A stretch of DNA of 64,000 nucleotides from Prillingera fragicola (taxonomy: Eukaryota > Basidiomycota > Tremellomycetes > Trichosporonales > Trichosporonaceae): the NCBI GenBank assembly GCA_002335605.1, contig BEDY01000007.1, forward strand, positions 992,001 to 1,056,000, in the 5' to 3' direction. The position numbers and the translations under genes were made by a program. Numbering within the stretch: the first letter of the stretch is position 1; each line of letters opens with the position of its first letter. Positions 9,950 through 20,260 of this stretch are shown piece after piece. The notes beneath the pieces are model-generated. The model was given only the letters and a program-made list of their open reading frames with translations, did no database searches and had not been told where the DNA came from.

Positions 9950-12423
9950 TAGTCAGCTGGGGATACACCGAAGCTGCGCACCTTTCTCGCTCCTCAATGG
10001 TGTCAGGGGGTAATTGTAAGTCACCCCATGCCGTAGATACCACTTCACTACCTCCTCCGAGCGAAATGTGTTCTTCTGGTGGAATCTGGAGACTGTGACT
10101 GTCAATGCCACGCCAGTGCTGACAGTGAACTCACGAATGATGGTCCTGCCAAACATGGACAGCTTCTGGAAGCAGCTGAACTCTGTCTTGTTTTGACGGC
10201 AGTGCATGATCATGGGGCGTAGACCGATCCCAGAGAGACCGGTCCAGCGCTCCATGAGCTGCATCTGCCCATCAAAGAGATCCCTGGGGCTCTCTGCAGC
10301 TCGGGGCCGCTGGAGAGACCCATGGACCCGCCAACGCAGAACTCGTTGGTATGGATGTTGTGGTCGAGCGATTTGTAGGACGGTAGAATATACAGTGGTC
10401 GTCTAGGGATTAGCCTTGCTTGTGAGAGCCACATGCCACTCACGACCAGTAGGTGCGGGTGCTATCGACAAAGAGGAAACGAATGGTGGGTGAAAGGAGC
10501 ACGCTTGATGTGCCTGGACCTCAAGGCCCAGATGATTGGTTCTTCTCCTCGGACAACAGTAAGCAGCGCGCGCACTCCAAAGAAGTGGACCTCCTCTGCA
10601 ATGCAAGCGCATTCCTCAACGAGGCGGTAGGAGACCATTCCTGCATCTGGTGAATGTCAGAAGCTGCCCACGGACGTACCACCGATCGACAGCGAGTCAG
10701 ACAGTGCCCCGCTGAAAGGATGGTTTTCATACCAACCCTGGCAGGGCAGCGTCGTGACATACGGTGAAGACCTACCAAGGATAACGACTTGAAACTCTGC
10801 ACAGTGATCGAGTCCATCAATCTGCTCCAAACGGGCCTTGACCGGATCACCATGCAGGAAATCGAGGTTTGTCCCAGGGCGAACATAGTGGGCCATGGCG
10901 GTGGTGAGCACCTCTTGCAGAACTGGTGTTGACTGTGGGGTTTATTTAGCATTTGTTCAGTTGGAGCTTGGGCCAACATACATTGTCGCCGTCCCAGAAA
11001 AGGGTTGTCATGGCACTGAGGAGCCAACTTCCCACTCTCGCCTGCACCTGGAGAATGACTGGGCCATTGTCTGCTCCTAGCGGAAGATCATTGGTGATGA
11101 AGTCTGCGGTCTGGCAGAATCTACATTCACTCATGTCCCCACGCGTGGAGATGACCGGGATCAGGTCATGCTCAGTCTCTGCAAGCTGTTTCCATCAGCA
11201 GGTGTTTGCAGAAAAGAGGGTACCTACCGCCTGTTCCTCATCTTGCGATCGGGAGGCCATCCAGAGATCACAGTCGGCAGTCCGGTTAACGGCTGCCACA
11301 ATTGACCTTACAAGTCAGCGCAGAGTTGAGGAGGGGGGACGCACTGGCGCAAGGTATCCCTGGTCATGGGCTGTTCAGAGGCCACATGATTGTTGAGCGT
11401 GTCTTGACCCAGAGAAAATGTGGCTTGGACACCAAGCATGGCCTCTTGCCAGCGTTCCTGGAAAATCAGTACAGCTCTCTCCGACAGCTCACCAAGCAAG
11501 CTTGATCGGGCTTGGTGGGTCGGACGTTGCTGTGCAGGATGAAGAGTGGCGTAATGAGCTCCCCGCCTTCAGTGCCCAGGATGAAGAGTGGCGTAATGAG
11601 CTCCCCGCCTGCAGTACCCGCTTGGAGCGTCTCCTCGATGCCGAGAAGCGTGCTCACTTGGAATACCTCTACCCATACAATGACGCGAACGCCAATGTGG
11701 GCGCCAGGTGTCGCCGCAATTGGTGCCACTGCCGCATCTTCCGTGAACGGCTGCGTCTGTTGTCAGCTGGGATCAGAATTTGGAATGACTCACCGTGGAC
11801 AAGATGTGAAGAGAGACGACTCGGAATGCCGTTACCTAGTCCACGGTTTGGCGCACAGCTTGTTCCAGTCGTGCGGCAAGATCGGCCTCTCTGACATGTG
11901 CCCTGATAGCCACACGCAGAGTAGCGATCACCTGCTGGAGAATGGCCTCGGAACCGTCCCTCCAGAGGAGTGTCGCCATGCGAGGGATGAGGAGGTTGTG
12001 TAGCCGAGACTGGATCCTGATAACTACAGGCGTCGAAGGAAGCGGGATGGATGCTCGAGCTTGCATGCTAGCCTCTGGTGTCAAACTGAACTCGACTAGG
12101 CAGTCAAGGCCGGCACCGCTTGCGAGCTGTGGGGGACAGTCAAAGTATAGACTGGCCTTGACAGCCCTCTGCACCGAGTCTGGCAGCGTGGCAAGCAAGG
12201 CTTGGTACGAAGACTCTGGGTCATGGGAGGGGCGGAACGGCAAGTAAAGAGCACTGCTCTGTCAGTGATTTCCTCGGTTACCCAGCAGCAATAGCTGCAG
12301 CTCGACCCACTTGCGGAGCTCTCCGAAAGTGTGACGCTGGGGGTTCTCGTTCAGGAACTTCAGCGCATTGTCGAAAATGACTTGTGCTACAAGATCACAA
12401 TCGGCAATGTGGCTGGGGTTCAT
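9950..12423 (-). CDS. Unrecognised multi-exon protein gene, probably decaying
   Basis: I do not recognise this family. The start MNPSHIADCDLVAQVIF is at 12423. Further coding pieces read on the minus strand at about 11836-12248, 11466-11760, 10946-11134, 10657-10911, 10440-10640, 10330-10440 and 9953-10320; the last reads ERWTGLSGIGLRPMIMHC and KWYLRHGVTYNYPLTPL. Several pieces join through GT-AG introns in correct phase, but some need weak donors starting GTC. The first intron (GTAACC at about 12284 to GAGCAG) does not restore frame by one nucleotide, so a frameshift or a missed exon is likely. A 42-bp in-frame tandem duplication lies at 11535-11615. No transposase, helicase or polymerase motifs were seen. 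Exon boundaries are only approximate. Confidence 0.45.
11535..11615. repeat. 42-bp tandem duplication inside the hypothetical gene
   Basis: Two copies starting at 11535 and 11577 share the core GGATGAAGAGTGGCGTAATG and continue into GAGCTCCCCGCC. On the minus strand this duplicates a 14-residue segment containing GGELITPLFIL. Copies are nearly identical, so the duplication is recent. Confidence 0.9.
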
Positions 12424-12439
12424 GGTTGCTGGGTGGTTG

Positions 12440-12539
12440 GGTATGTAGGTGGATGGGTATGTAGGTGGATGGGTATGTAGGCGGATGGGTATGTAGGTGG
12501 ATGGGTATGTGGGTAAATGGGTATGTAGGTGGATGGGTG
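12440..12539. repeat. 16-bp minisatellite, about six copies
   Basis: Unit GGGTATGTAGGTGGAT is repeated about six times, with one GCGGAT and one GTGGGTAAAT variant copy. It starts 16 bp upstream of the ATG at 12423 of the minus-strand hypothetical gene, so it lies in that gene's leader or core promoter. Confidence 0.92.
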
Positions 12540-13412
12540 GTGAAGAAGAACAAGGTGGCGAACAGGAACTGGCCTAGTTATGTATGGCAAACGGGTCGTC
12601 GTCAGCTGTCCCGTGCTGTATGCTGTATGGGAACTGTGCAAGTCACTTGGACCGCCACAGGGGGGGCATGCAAGAGGGTGCTAGATTGTGCTAGACGTAA
12701 AGGGGGCGTTAGGGAAGGAAACACAAAGAGTGACAAGGCCCCACAAGTCAAGAAGCAAGAGCCTCGAGCATCGGGTCGGAGCGAGTGGCAGGGGCCAATG
12801 GGGCAGTCCAAGTGGCTCAATGCTTTGTATGTACGCTTCGGCCAGATCCCAAAGGCGCCTCGTGACTGCGAGGCTGCTGCGCATCTTGCCTGTTGGAGCA
12901 GGCTAGCCTACAAGCGAATAAAACAAACAAAGATTGCCGTTGAAAATGCGGTGACCGTGTGTGTGACACGGCAATCTCCAAGACATGGCGACTGTGAGTG
13001 TAGGCAGATATCTCTGCGTAGAATACTCCAACATCTACCCATAGACCTTGCTTCTTGGGAGGATTTGAGGAGCTCTGTCGCTGTGAAAGGGGCTCACTCA
13101 CACTTCTGTGCTACAGAGGGGGGTGTACGCGTGTGTGTGTGTGTGTGTGTGTGTGTGTCTGTGTGGGTGGCGGAGGCATTTTTAGTGGGACGAGTGGGTC
13201 AAGCCGTGGCGCGCGATTGTCACTCTTGTCTTTTGCCACTCTTTCTTCCCCTATCTCTTCCACTCACAGCCCAGTTCATCTTCTACAAACCCCCTATTAC
13301 CTCTTTTTCCAGCACATATCGCTCAACACCACCAAATCCAAGAATCGACACTGTGAGGAGAACGCTTCGAGGTCCAGTGCCCAGTGCCAACCTTGTTAAC
13401 CACTGTGGCCAG
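12540..13412. other. Promoter-side block with TG microsatellite
   Basis: Between two divergent starts. A (GT)n run occupies about 13132-13158. From about 13230 the sequence is CT-rich, as is common before fungal start codons. A long plus-strand open frame through this block is driven by the repeats and is not supported. Confidence 0.6.
13132..13158. repeat. GT dinucleotide microsatellite
   Basis: About 13 uninterrupted GT units, followed by an imperfect CTGTGTGGG tail. It lies 255 bp upstream of the ATG at 13413. Confidence 0.9.
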
Positions 13413-13804
13413 ATGGCTCCCTACGCCCGCAAGACGACTGCTCCCAACGCCAGCAAGAGAACTGGTGGCAAGGCCATCACCCAGGACGACATCAACGCCT
13501 TCTTCAACGTCACCGCCAATACTGCAGCCCCAGCTGAACCCTCAGGTACGTATGTATTGACACCGAGGGTCGGCAGTGCACGACCCCGTCGGCAACGCTG
13601 CTGGCTCGGACGTGTCTCTGACTTCAGGTCTGGTCAGAGTTTGTGACCCTTCCCCAATACTGTCATTCCCTGACCTTCCTTGTCGGTGACGACGAGGTCG
13701 ACTCTAGTGACACCCGTCCCCGCAACACTTGGGGTCGGCCAACTTGTCGCCAACCAACGACAGGTGCCATGCAGAGTGGAGCTGCATCTCGCGAAAGCCA
13801 ATGA
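13413..13804 (+). CDS. Small hypothetical protein (99 aa)
   Basis: Not recognised. Exons 13413-13545 and 13638-13804 join in phase 1 across a 92-bp GTACGT...CAG intron and give 99 residues. The first part, MAPYARKTTAPNASKRTGG, is basic and Ala/Lys-rich; next comes KAITQDDINAFFNVTANTAA; the second exon reads EFVTLPQYCHSLTFLVGDDE and then a polar tail. A CT-rich leader precedes the ATG. No domain, signal peptide or membrane segment is visible. The model rests on splice phase and coding-like composition only. Confidence 0.45.
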
Positions 13805-14682
13805 TGCTGTCCATCAGATAGTGCCATTCCACTACCACCCATGTACATGTACTTTATGCAGCACTCTTGGCACCACTCGATCGTGAAGAGGCTCGGAGCT
13901 CGCTGGCGAGCTCGGCTTGCGGAGCATGGTGCTGTGGGCCACCTCGCCACGCTGGGCGCGTCGGCGGTCGTCTTAAAGCTGCAACAGCCAGCAAGGGGGC
14001 GTGACAACGTCGACTGACAGGCTTACAGCGCCATGGATTCGGCAATACGCCCCCGCCTCTTCTCCACCTCAGACGGAACGAAGAGGAAATGCACAAAAAC
14101 TGACTGTTCCTGCCAGCCAATGATCAACCAGAAGCCCTGTGCTGCAGACAGCGCTCGCCACCTTGATGGGCAGGTACAGCTCATGGAGTGATGAACTGGT
14201 CTCTCTGGAATCTATCTATGCCGCATGATCCTGACGCGCGTTCCAGTCATGCAGCTCAACACACGATTATGCGCACGAACCCATCGGGGCAGAACACGAG
14301 CTCCAGAATGTCAGCCCCTGCAGATCATGCCTAGTGCAAGCACGAGAATTGCCTTGTCTCCGCCCTCTGTGTCTGACCTTCTAGCCTTGACACTGTGCAA
14401 GCTGTGCTGCTAGCTGTGCTCTTGCGCCCCGCAAGCTTCCCCGCGTTGCCTGGAGACGCCGGACGTGTCACACCATCATCCTCGTCACCACTTTCACACT
14501 TCTCAGCTTCGCCCCCTACCGCCAACAGCTCGGACTGGCTCTTGATAAACTCGCTCCTCATCCCCATCAACACCCATCCGCGTCCTACGCTGCCCCAACG
14601 ACTCACGCTTCCTATTCTGATTCTGTCTTATTCTCCTAATTCTTTGCTTTCTCATTCAGTAAACTCGCCCTCTGTTCACAAA
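13805..14682. other. Intergenic block
   Basis: No supportable gene. The last about 200 bp are CT-rich and form the likely promoter and leader of the gene starting at 14683. Confidence 0.6.
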
Positions 14683-16430
14683 ATGCCGCCCAGGAGTTCC
14701 CACGCTGTAAGTCTCCACTCACCACCACTTGAAGGTAATCTAACAAGCCCTAGAAGCGGGCTCGTGTCGAAGATGATGACGAGGACCTCCTAGACGACAG
14801 TCCCCACCCCCAACCTGTCCGAACGAGGACACGCGGCACCAGGTCCGACCCTATAGCTGCTGTAGACGAAGACGAAGATGAAGAGGGGGATGAGCCCCAA
14901 CCCCAAGCCCCCGGGTTGTCAACGAGCGCCGAGGCCGCCGAGCCGTCAACCAGCGCTGAGGCGTCGTCGTTCAACCATCCTCCCCTCCGCCGTACATCTA
15001 ACACGGCAGCCTCTCGTGGCTCAACGGTCAACATGCAAGTTGCGTCGTACGAGGTTCGTCATCCTGCCACCCCTCCAAACATCAAGCTGACTTGTGCTCA
15101 GGGCGAGGACTTTGTCGCCGCCGGTGCAGTCCCGACTCCGGCCCAGACCTTGGGAGCAAGCGGCGTTCTTGACCCCGAGGGCACTCCTTGGCCTGATCTG
15201 CCGCCCCTCGTCTTCATGCAGCAGACATATCTCCAGGTCCTGGCCCTTCAAGGTCAGCGTAACGAGGAGCTCCTGCGTGAACGTAGCTTGATCCTCCTCG
15301 GTGAGACGGCCACTCTCCCCATGACCCGCAACCCGCCTCCGTTCCCCGAGCGTGACTTGCTCATGGCGGTCAAAGTCCGTGCTTCCGAGCTGGAGGAAGG
15401 GTTGGCGACGGCGCCGCAGCGTACCACGAACCGCCCTGCTGGTTCTGCAGCTGAAGGCTCTGCCCGCGGATCGCCCCAGCCGTCACAGCCTCTTGCGGCC
15501 CCCGTCCCGGAATTCTCTTCGCGTATTGACAGAACGGCTTTCGCTCTCCGCCCATTGTCTTCGTCTGCAGCTGGTCCATCCGCTCATCCCTCCCGAGTTC
15601 TCTCCGGCTTCAGCACGCCGTTGGACTCGCCGGCCGCGAACCCGACCACCTCAGCTCGAGAGGGATTTCCGCCGCAGCACCAGCAGCAGCAGCAGCAGCA
15701 GCACCAGCACCAGCAGCAGTATCCTCACGGCCCGCAGTACAACAAGCAACAGCAGCAGCAGTACCCCCACCACCCCCACTTCCCCCACTATCTCCAGCAG
15801 CACCAGTACCAGCAGCCTGGCCAGCCGCCGCCGCCGCAGCAGCCTGGTCCGCCACCGCCACCGCCGCCCCCGCACCAGCAGCAGCAGCCTGACTATGACC
15901 GGGTCATGGCCATGGCAAAGGAGTATGTCGCTGGGGACCCCAAGTTCCTGAGCGAGTGCAACACCCACGCCGACCAACTCGACCTCTGGTACGTGAAACG
16001 CTGGCGTGTCAACAATCCCACCTCTCCCGTCTGCCTGTGGGACGCCGCGTCCTCAGTTGATCTTGCCACGATTCTCTGTGGCTACATGCTCTGGCTTAGC
16101 TCCAAAGTCACCCCTCCCAACCCGTCTGGCAAGATTCCCTCGAGCACGCTCAAGTGCTGGGCGGTTTGCATCATGCACCTTGCCAGTTACAACGTGCTTG
16201 GCGTCAAGTCCTCTGGTCGGCACCACACCCTCGTGTACGGTACACTTCCGGACGGGTCCGACTCTCTGTGGAGCCTCATGTCCAAGACCCTCGTGCCACT
16301 CATCGTTCAGGATCTCGGTCTCCCGACACGCTCGCCAATCCCTGCCAACCAGCACGTCAGCTTCGGCGCCGACTACCTCCGCATGTGGAACGAGTTTGAC
16401 CAGAGGTTTACCAACCGCAACCGCCGGTAG
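14683..16430 (+). CDS. Gln/Pro-rich protein with unclassified C-terminal domain (566 aa)
   Basis: Not recognised. Exons 14683-14706 (MPPRSSHA) and 14754-16430 are joined across a 47-bp intron in phase 0. Order of parts: basic/acidic N-terminus (KRARVEDDDEDLLDD), a low-complexity Ser/Ala/Pro region, a predicted helical part near residues 140-230, a Gln/His/Pro tract encoded at about 15670-15890 (CAG-rich), then a well-folded-looking domain of about 180 residues from DYDRVMAMAKEYVAGDP to the end. The C-terminal domain contains ATILCGYMLWLSSKV and STLKCWAVCIMHLASYNV, helix patterns loosely like the core-binding domain of tyrosine recombinases such as Crypton. No catalytic Arg-His-Arg-Tyr domain follows, so this is only a hint. 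A possible poly(A) signal AATAAA is at 16589. Confidence 0.6.
15670..15890 (+). repeat. CAG-rich and CCG-rich coding low-complexity tract
   Basis: Imperfect CAG/CAC and CCG/CCA codon runs inside the preceding gene encode Gln, His and Pro. Slippage here would change tract length without breaking the frame. Confidence 0.85.
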
Positions 16431-17503
16431 AGTTGTATATATTTTTAGGATAGGTCTATGCATCACCACAAGTACATGCACGAATAGTGGGTTGCCGAAG
16501 AGCACCGTGTTAAATCCCGAGCTCTTCATCACTACAGAACTGAGAGCAGACAGTCCGCCCCCTCTATGTTCTTTTGTTTTTTGATAACAATAAAAATCTT
16601 CATGGCAGGAAAGCTAGGTAGCCACGTGCCAAGTCGGCTCTGATCAGCACCCACACTCACGCCAGAAGACGGCGCGACGCGCGCAGCAACTGCTCGGTGA
16701 CACCACGGCGGAACGCGACCGAGGCCTTGTCATGCTCCAGGGTCGGGCAAAACACATCTACTCTCTCGAAAGGAAGCTCGGGGTTCCATTTCGTCACGAC
16801 GACCACTGCTGCGACGGCGGGGTGAGCGCCAGCCCCACGCCGTCGAGCGTCGGGTCCGGTAGGGGCGCGCTGCCGAAGCACACCCTCCCACCCCGGTACA
16901 GGGACGGTATGGCCGGCATCCCTGTCCGGCGGTGGCGGCAGGGCGGTGGTGTCCGATGGGACCCAGGTATGCGGGAGAAGCCTTCCGTGCTTCCGTCTGG
17001 TGGCTCAAGTTCAGCTTGAATCCTTCTCGCCAGGTCATTGACTGATACATCGACCAGGGCGTCCGCAACCACACTCTCTTGACGGCCGCGGAGAAAGAGG
17101 CTGCCAAGGCTGAGGCCTGATCAAGGTGAGATGCCAAAGACAGAGCGCATTTACTGATCTTCAGAACCCGAGGTCCGCCTGACTGTGTACACTTGCATCC
17201 TGTTGTACCAGTCAAGAGCTACATACCTTCTGTACATAGGCTTCTTAGGATAGCAGATTGGCGTCACGGTAGCATTATGCAACGCTTGGGACTCTGTAAT
17301 CAGTTACAATCACCACCTCAGAGCAACAGACGCACTGTTCCTGCAGTTGATGGATAAGCTCGAAACGCTTCCCCAACGAAACACCAACGCGAGGCCCGGA
17401 TGGCATCATTCCGCATAGTCCATTGACTTGGAGAGACCAGCTCTCCGCTTTGTTTGCTAGGAACTAAAGTCGTAAACAAAGAATTCTGCATCTGGATTGT
17501 CAG
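16431..17503. other. Intergenic block with possible gene remnant
   Basis: Minus-strand frames between about 16657 and 17215 have coding-like pieces, for example WNPELPFERVDVFCPTLEHD and ALVDVSVNDLARRIQAEL, but they lie in different frames with no splice solution that I could find. This may be a decayed gene. No family is recognised. Confidence 0.3.
16589..16594 (+). promoter_or_regulatory. Possible polyadenylation signal AATAAA
   Basis: Canonical AATAAA 159 bp past the stop codon of the Gln/Pro-rich gene, following a T-rich stretch. Confidence 0.4.
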
Positions 17504-17888
17504 CTACGCGCCCACACCCCCGGACCTACTTCCTTCCCCGAGCTCAACGAGAGCATACACCCGCTCGTCATCGAGCGCGGCGCTGACAGCACCGGGAATC
17601 ACGAGTCCCGAGATATCAGGCCGGGCCACATCAGCGGCAGGCTCGCCGCTGTCACCGTTGGGAGGCGGCAATGCTGGGATCTGGGCAAGATCGAAAATGA
17701 ACATCGAGGATTCCTCTGTCCCCTGCGTCTTTCAGTGCATGCCGAGGAGTGTAGACCTACCGCCAAAAGGCCAATGCGCGTGTGTGTGCCAGTGACCGCG
17801 GCTGTGACCAGGTTGTTTTTCTGCCCCTCGTCAAGGTCGTCGTCGTCGTCGTCGTCATCATCATCGTCATCGTCATCGCCGTCACCGT

Positions 17889-17920
<32 letters not shown>

Positions 17921-19498
17921 CCCTCACCGTCGCCCTCGCCCCCGCCCTGGCCTTCACCATCGCCGTCGTTATCGTTGTCGCCGTCGTTGCCGTCGCCATC
18001 GCCATCACCATCGATCTTCTCCTGCATGTGTTCGGTCATCACCAGGACGGTCCGCTTGGCAATGTACGCGGTCTGGGCGTCATATTCGCCCAGCTTTACG
18101 GCCTCGTGGCGGACGTCCCAAAAGTTGTGCACGATCGCAAGCATGCTGCCGAGGGCCATGACGAGGTGGTCGCCGATAAACGTCTTGTCACTGCAAATGT
18201 TCTCCGACTCGTTCTCTGCCGGGCGGAATAAGACTTCGAAAAATTTGCCCTCATCCATGTCTTTGGCACGCTGCGCGGTCCACATTTGGCGTCGGATTGT
18301 GCCCGGGACTGTCGGTTCCTTGTCGTCATCCAAAGGCAGTGACGGCGTGTACATGACAGGAAACTGGGGAGCATCATCTTGGCGCACCGGCCACTGGATG
18401 TGCGTGTCGTCAAGGTTGGACAGGGGGACAAACGTCTGTATCCACTCGTGCGAGACAGTAAGGCCGTTGTCGACCACTGAAAACTGTCGTGTCAGTGACG
18501 TCTGGTTGCTGATACTCACGTCAATCTCGTCCCCGGCTTGCTCGTCCTCGGCTTGCTCGGTCCTTGTGAGGAGAGTGCCCACGCGCTTAATCTCGTCGGC
18601 AGTGGACGCATCGATGACGGTTACGCCTTGCTTGTCCATGCCTTGCCACGTGGACCCCCATCTGGTCAGATAGAGGCGGCGAGCAGTGTCGTCGACGACA
18701 GGGCTCAACTGCAGCATGCCCTCACCATGTTCCGGAGCATGACCACGGCCAACATATACCCAGTCAGACCCATCGACCGGGGCAGGGAAGGGCGGTGTGT
18801 CCGTCGAGCTCGAAATGACGTCGGCACCAGCGGCGGCCGCAGATGTCCACACGTACGCGGTTCCCTCTTGCTCGCCGGTGTCCGCGTCCAAAGGCACGGC
18901 AATAACCACGACGCCGAGCTCGGGGCAGAACAGCGGTTTGCACCACCCACCGTCCATTGATGCGGGGATGGTGACCGTGACTGGCAGCTCACGCTTCGTG
19001 GTGTCCAGAAGGTAGGCCACAGTGTCAGGGTCGTCCTCGGCAACGGGCTGCTCCCCTGCTTGAACGCACAAGAGCCCGTCGGCACTGCTCGCAAACATGA
19101 ACTCCACATTGTCTGGCGGCACGTTAGCTGGAAGCTTGATCGTTCGCGGCCGTGGCAACTTGGTGTCCCAGGCGGTCTCTGTCTCGTGCGCCGTCAAGCC
19201 TGATGGTCAGCCAGACAAATGCTGTGCACTCACAGAGACCAAACCAGTCCATCTTGGCCCGTTTGCCCCCTCCCGTAGCTGCAGCTTTCGGGGCGAGCCG
19301 ATTCCGTTTGGCAGGATCAACCCGGTCGTAGGCGAGGTAGCGATCGCGCCAACTGGGCACGCTGGCAACCTTGGCAAGCCAGTGTGCCGAGACTTTGGCG
19401 GCAGTCAACAGCTCGGCAGTTGAGAGCTGTGAAAGCACCTCGATCGATGTGTCAGCGTTTAGGCTGGCGAGGGGGTCACTGAGAGCAGCCTTGGACAT
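17504..19498 (-). CDS. F-box-like protein with acidic Asp/Gly/Glu tract
   Basis: Exons 17504-17722, 17761-19199 and 19234-19498 give 640 residues. A further 36-bp stop-free intron candidate at 18484-18519 would remove 12 residues. The start at 19498 (MSKAALSDPLASLNADTSIE) is the first real ATG. Residues about 8-55 look like an F-box (DPLASLNADTSIEVLSQLST, then WLAKVASVPSWRDRYLAYD), the motif that docks substrate receptors onto Skp1 in SCF ubiquitin ligases. The middle reads like repeated beta segments. Near residue 470-540 there is an almost pure Asp/Gly/Glu/Asn tract encoded at about 17825-18010. Function beyond the F-box is unknown. Similar F-box-like genes lie at 33527-35348 and 59677-60867. 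Confidence 0.72.
17825..18010 (-). repeat. Codon repeat encoding Asp/Gly/Glu tract
   Basis: Imperfect GAC/GAT and GGC/GAG triplet runs (read on the minus strand) inside the F-box-like gene. The reading frame stays open through the whole tract. Confidence 0.9.
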
Positions 19499-20260
19499 TT
19501 TGGATGTGGTTTGTAGGAGTTGCAACGTGTCGAGTGATCAATGCTACATATGGACTTGGGTAGTGAGAATGGCGGCGGCGATGAGTGCCCGCAGAGGACC
19601 TGATCGTGCCTGCCAAGACGATGCTGAAACATACGGACGCCGAGAGTCGTGGTGATTGCCAAACGTCAGACTTCGAACAAGTCGGTCGCGTTCTGTGGGC
19701 CGTGTCTAGCTGCTTGAGTGCCAGGAGCTAGGGCTTCACCGAGGTAGAGAAGGTGAAAAAGAATGGAGGACCAGGTCAACAGGTCGCCAGGCCAGGGGTG
19801 ACGAGCGCCGATGTCCATGCTGTTCCTGATCCTCCTTACCGCCCATGCTGCAACACAAGCCACTGTCATCTGTTGCAGCATTCAAAGACATGGATGTGTT
19901 GGCCTACACTTCCTGAACAACATGGTAGTACTTTCACATGCATATGCTCACTGCGCATGGTGTCAAAATCTCATCAAAGTTGATAGGGAGCGCTATGAAA
20001 TGGGGGATCTGAACAGAGTATTGCAATGTGGAGGTCGGGATGGGAGTATAATGTGATGATGACCAGCAGCACCAACATGTCTCTCAGGTATGTTCGGAGT
20101 AGTCAGGACCTCTGAGGAGATAGTCACAACTGAGCTGGCAACTTTGATCGACGTTGAGATAGTGGCAAAGTAGACTAATGAGGTCATCCGGTAGTCAACT
20201 GGATTCTTCATTGGCACCTGACCAAGGATCCTGCCGGTTGATAGCGTTTGCCCAGGCCAC
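19499..20260. other. Intergenic block
   Basis: Upstream region of the F-box-like gene and downstream region of the next minus-strand gene. Nothing else is seen. Confidence 0.6.

Noticed and set aside
12465..13646. 393-codon plus-strand open frame
   Set aside because: Its first part is translated minisatellite and TG repeat, and the middle has no coding character. Only the last part, from 13413, is part of a supportable gene.
13413..17215. A secondary-metabolite or mobile-element cluster in the orphan-gene region
   Set aside because: No polyketide, peptide synthetase, transposase, integrase or reverse transcriptase motif was seen; only orphan genes and possible remnants.
17735..18673. 312-codon plus-strand Ser/Pro-rich open frame
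   Set aside because: Antisense reading of the Asp/Gly tract in the F-box-like gene.
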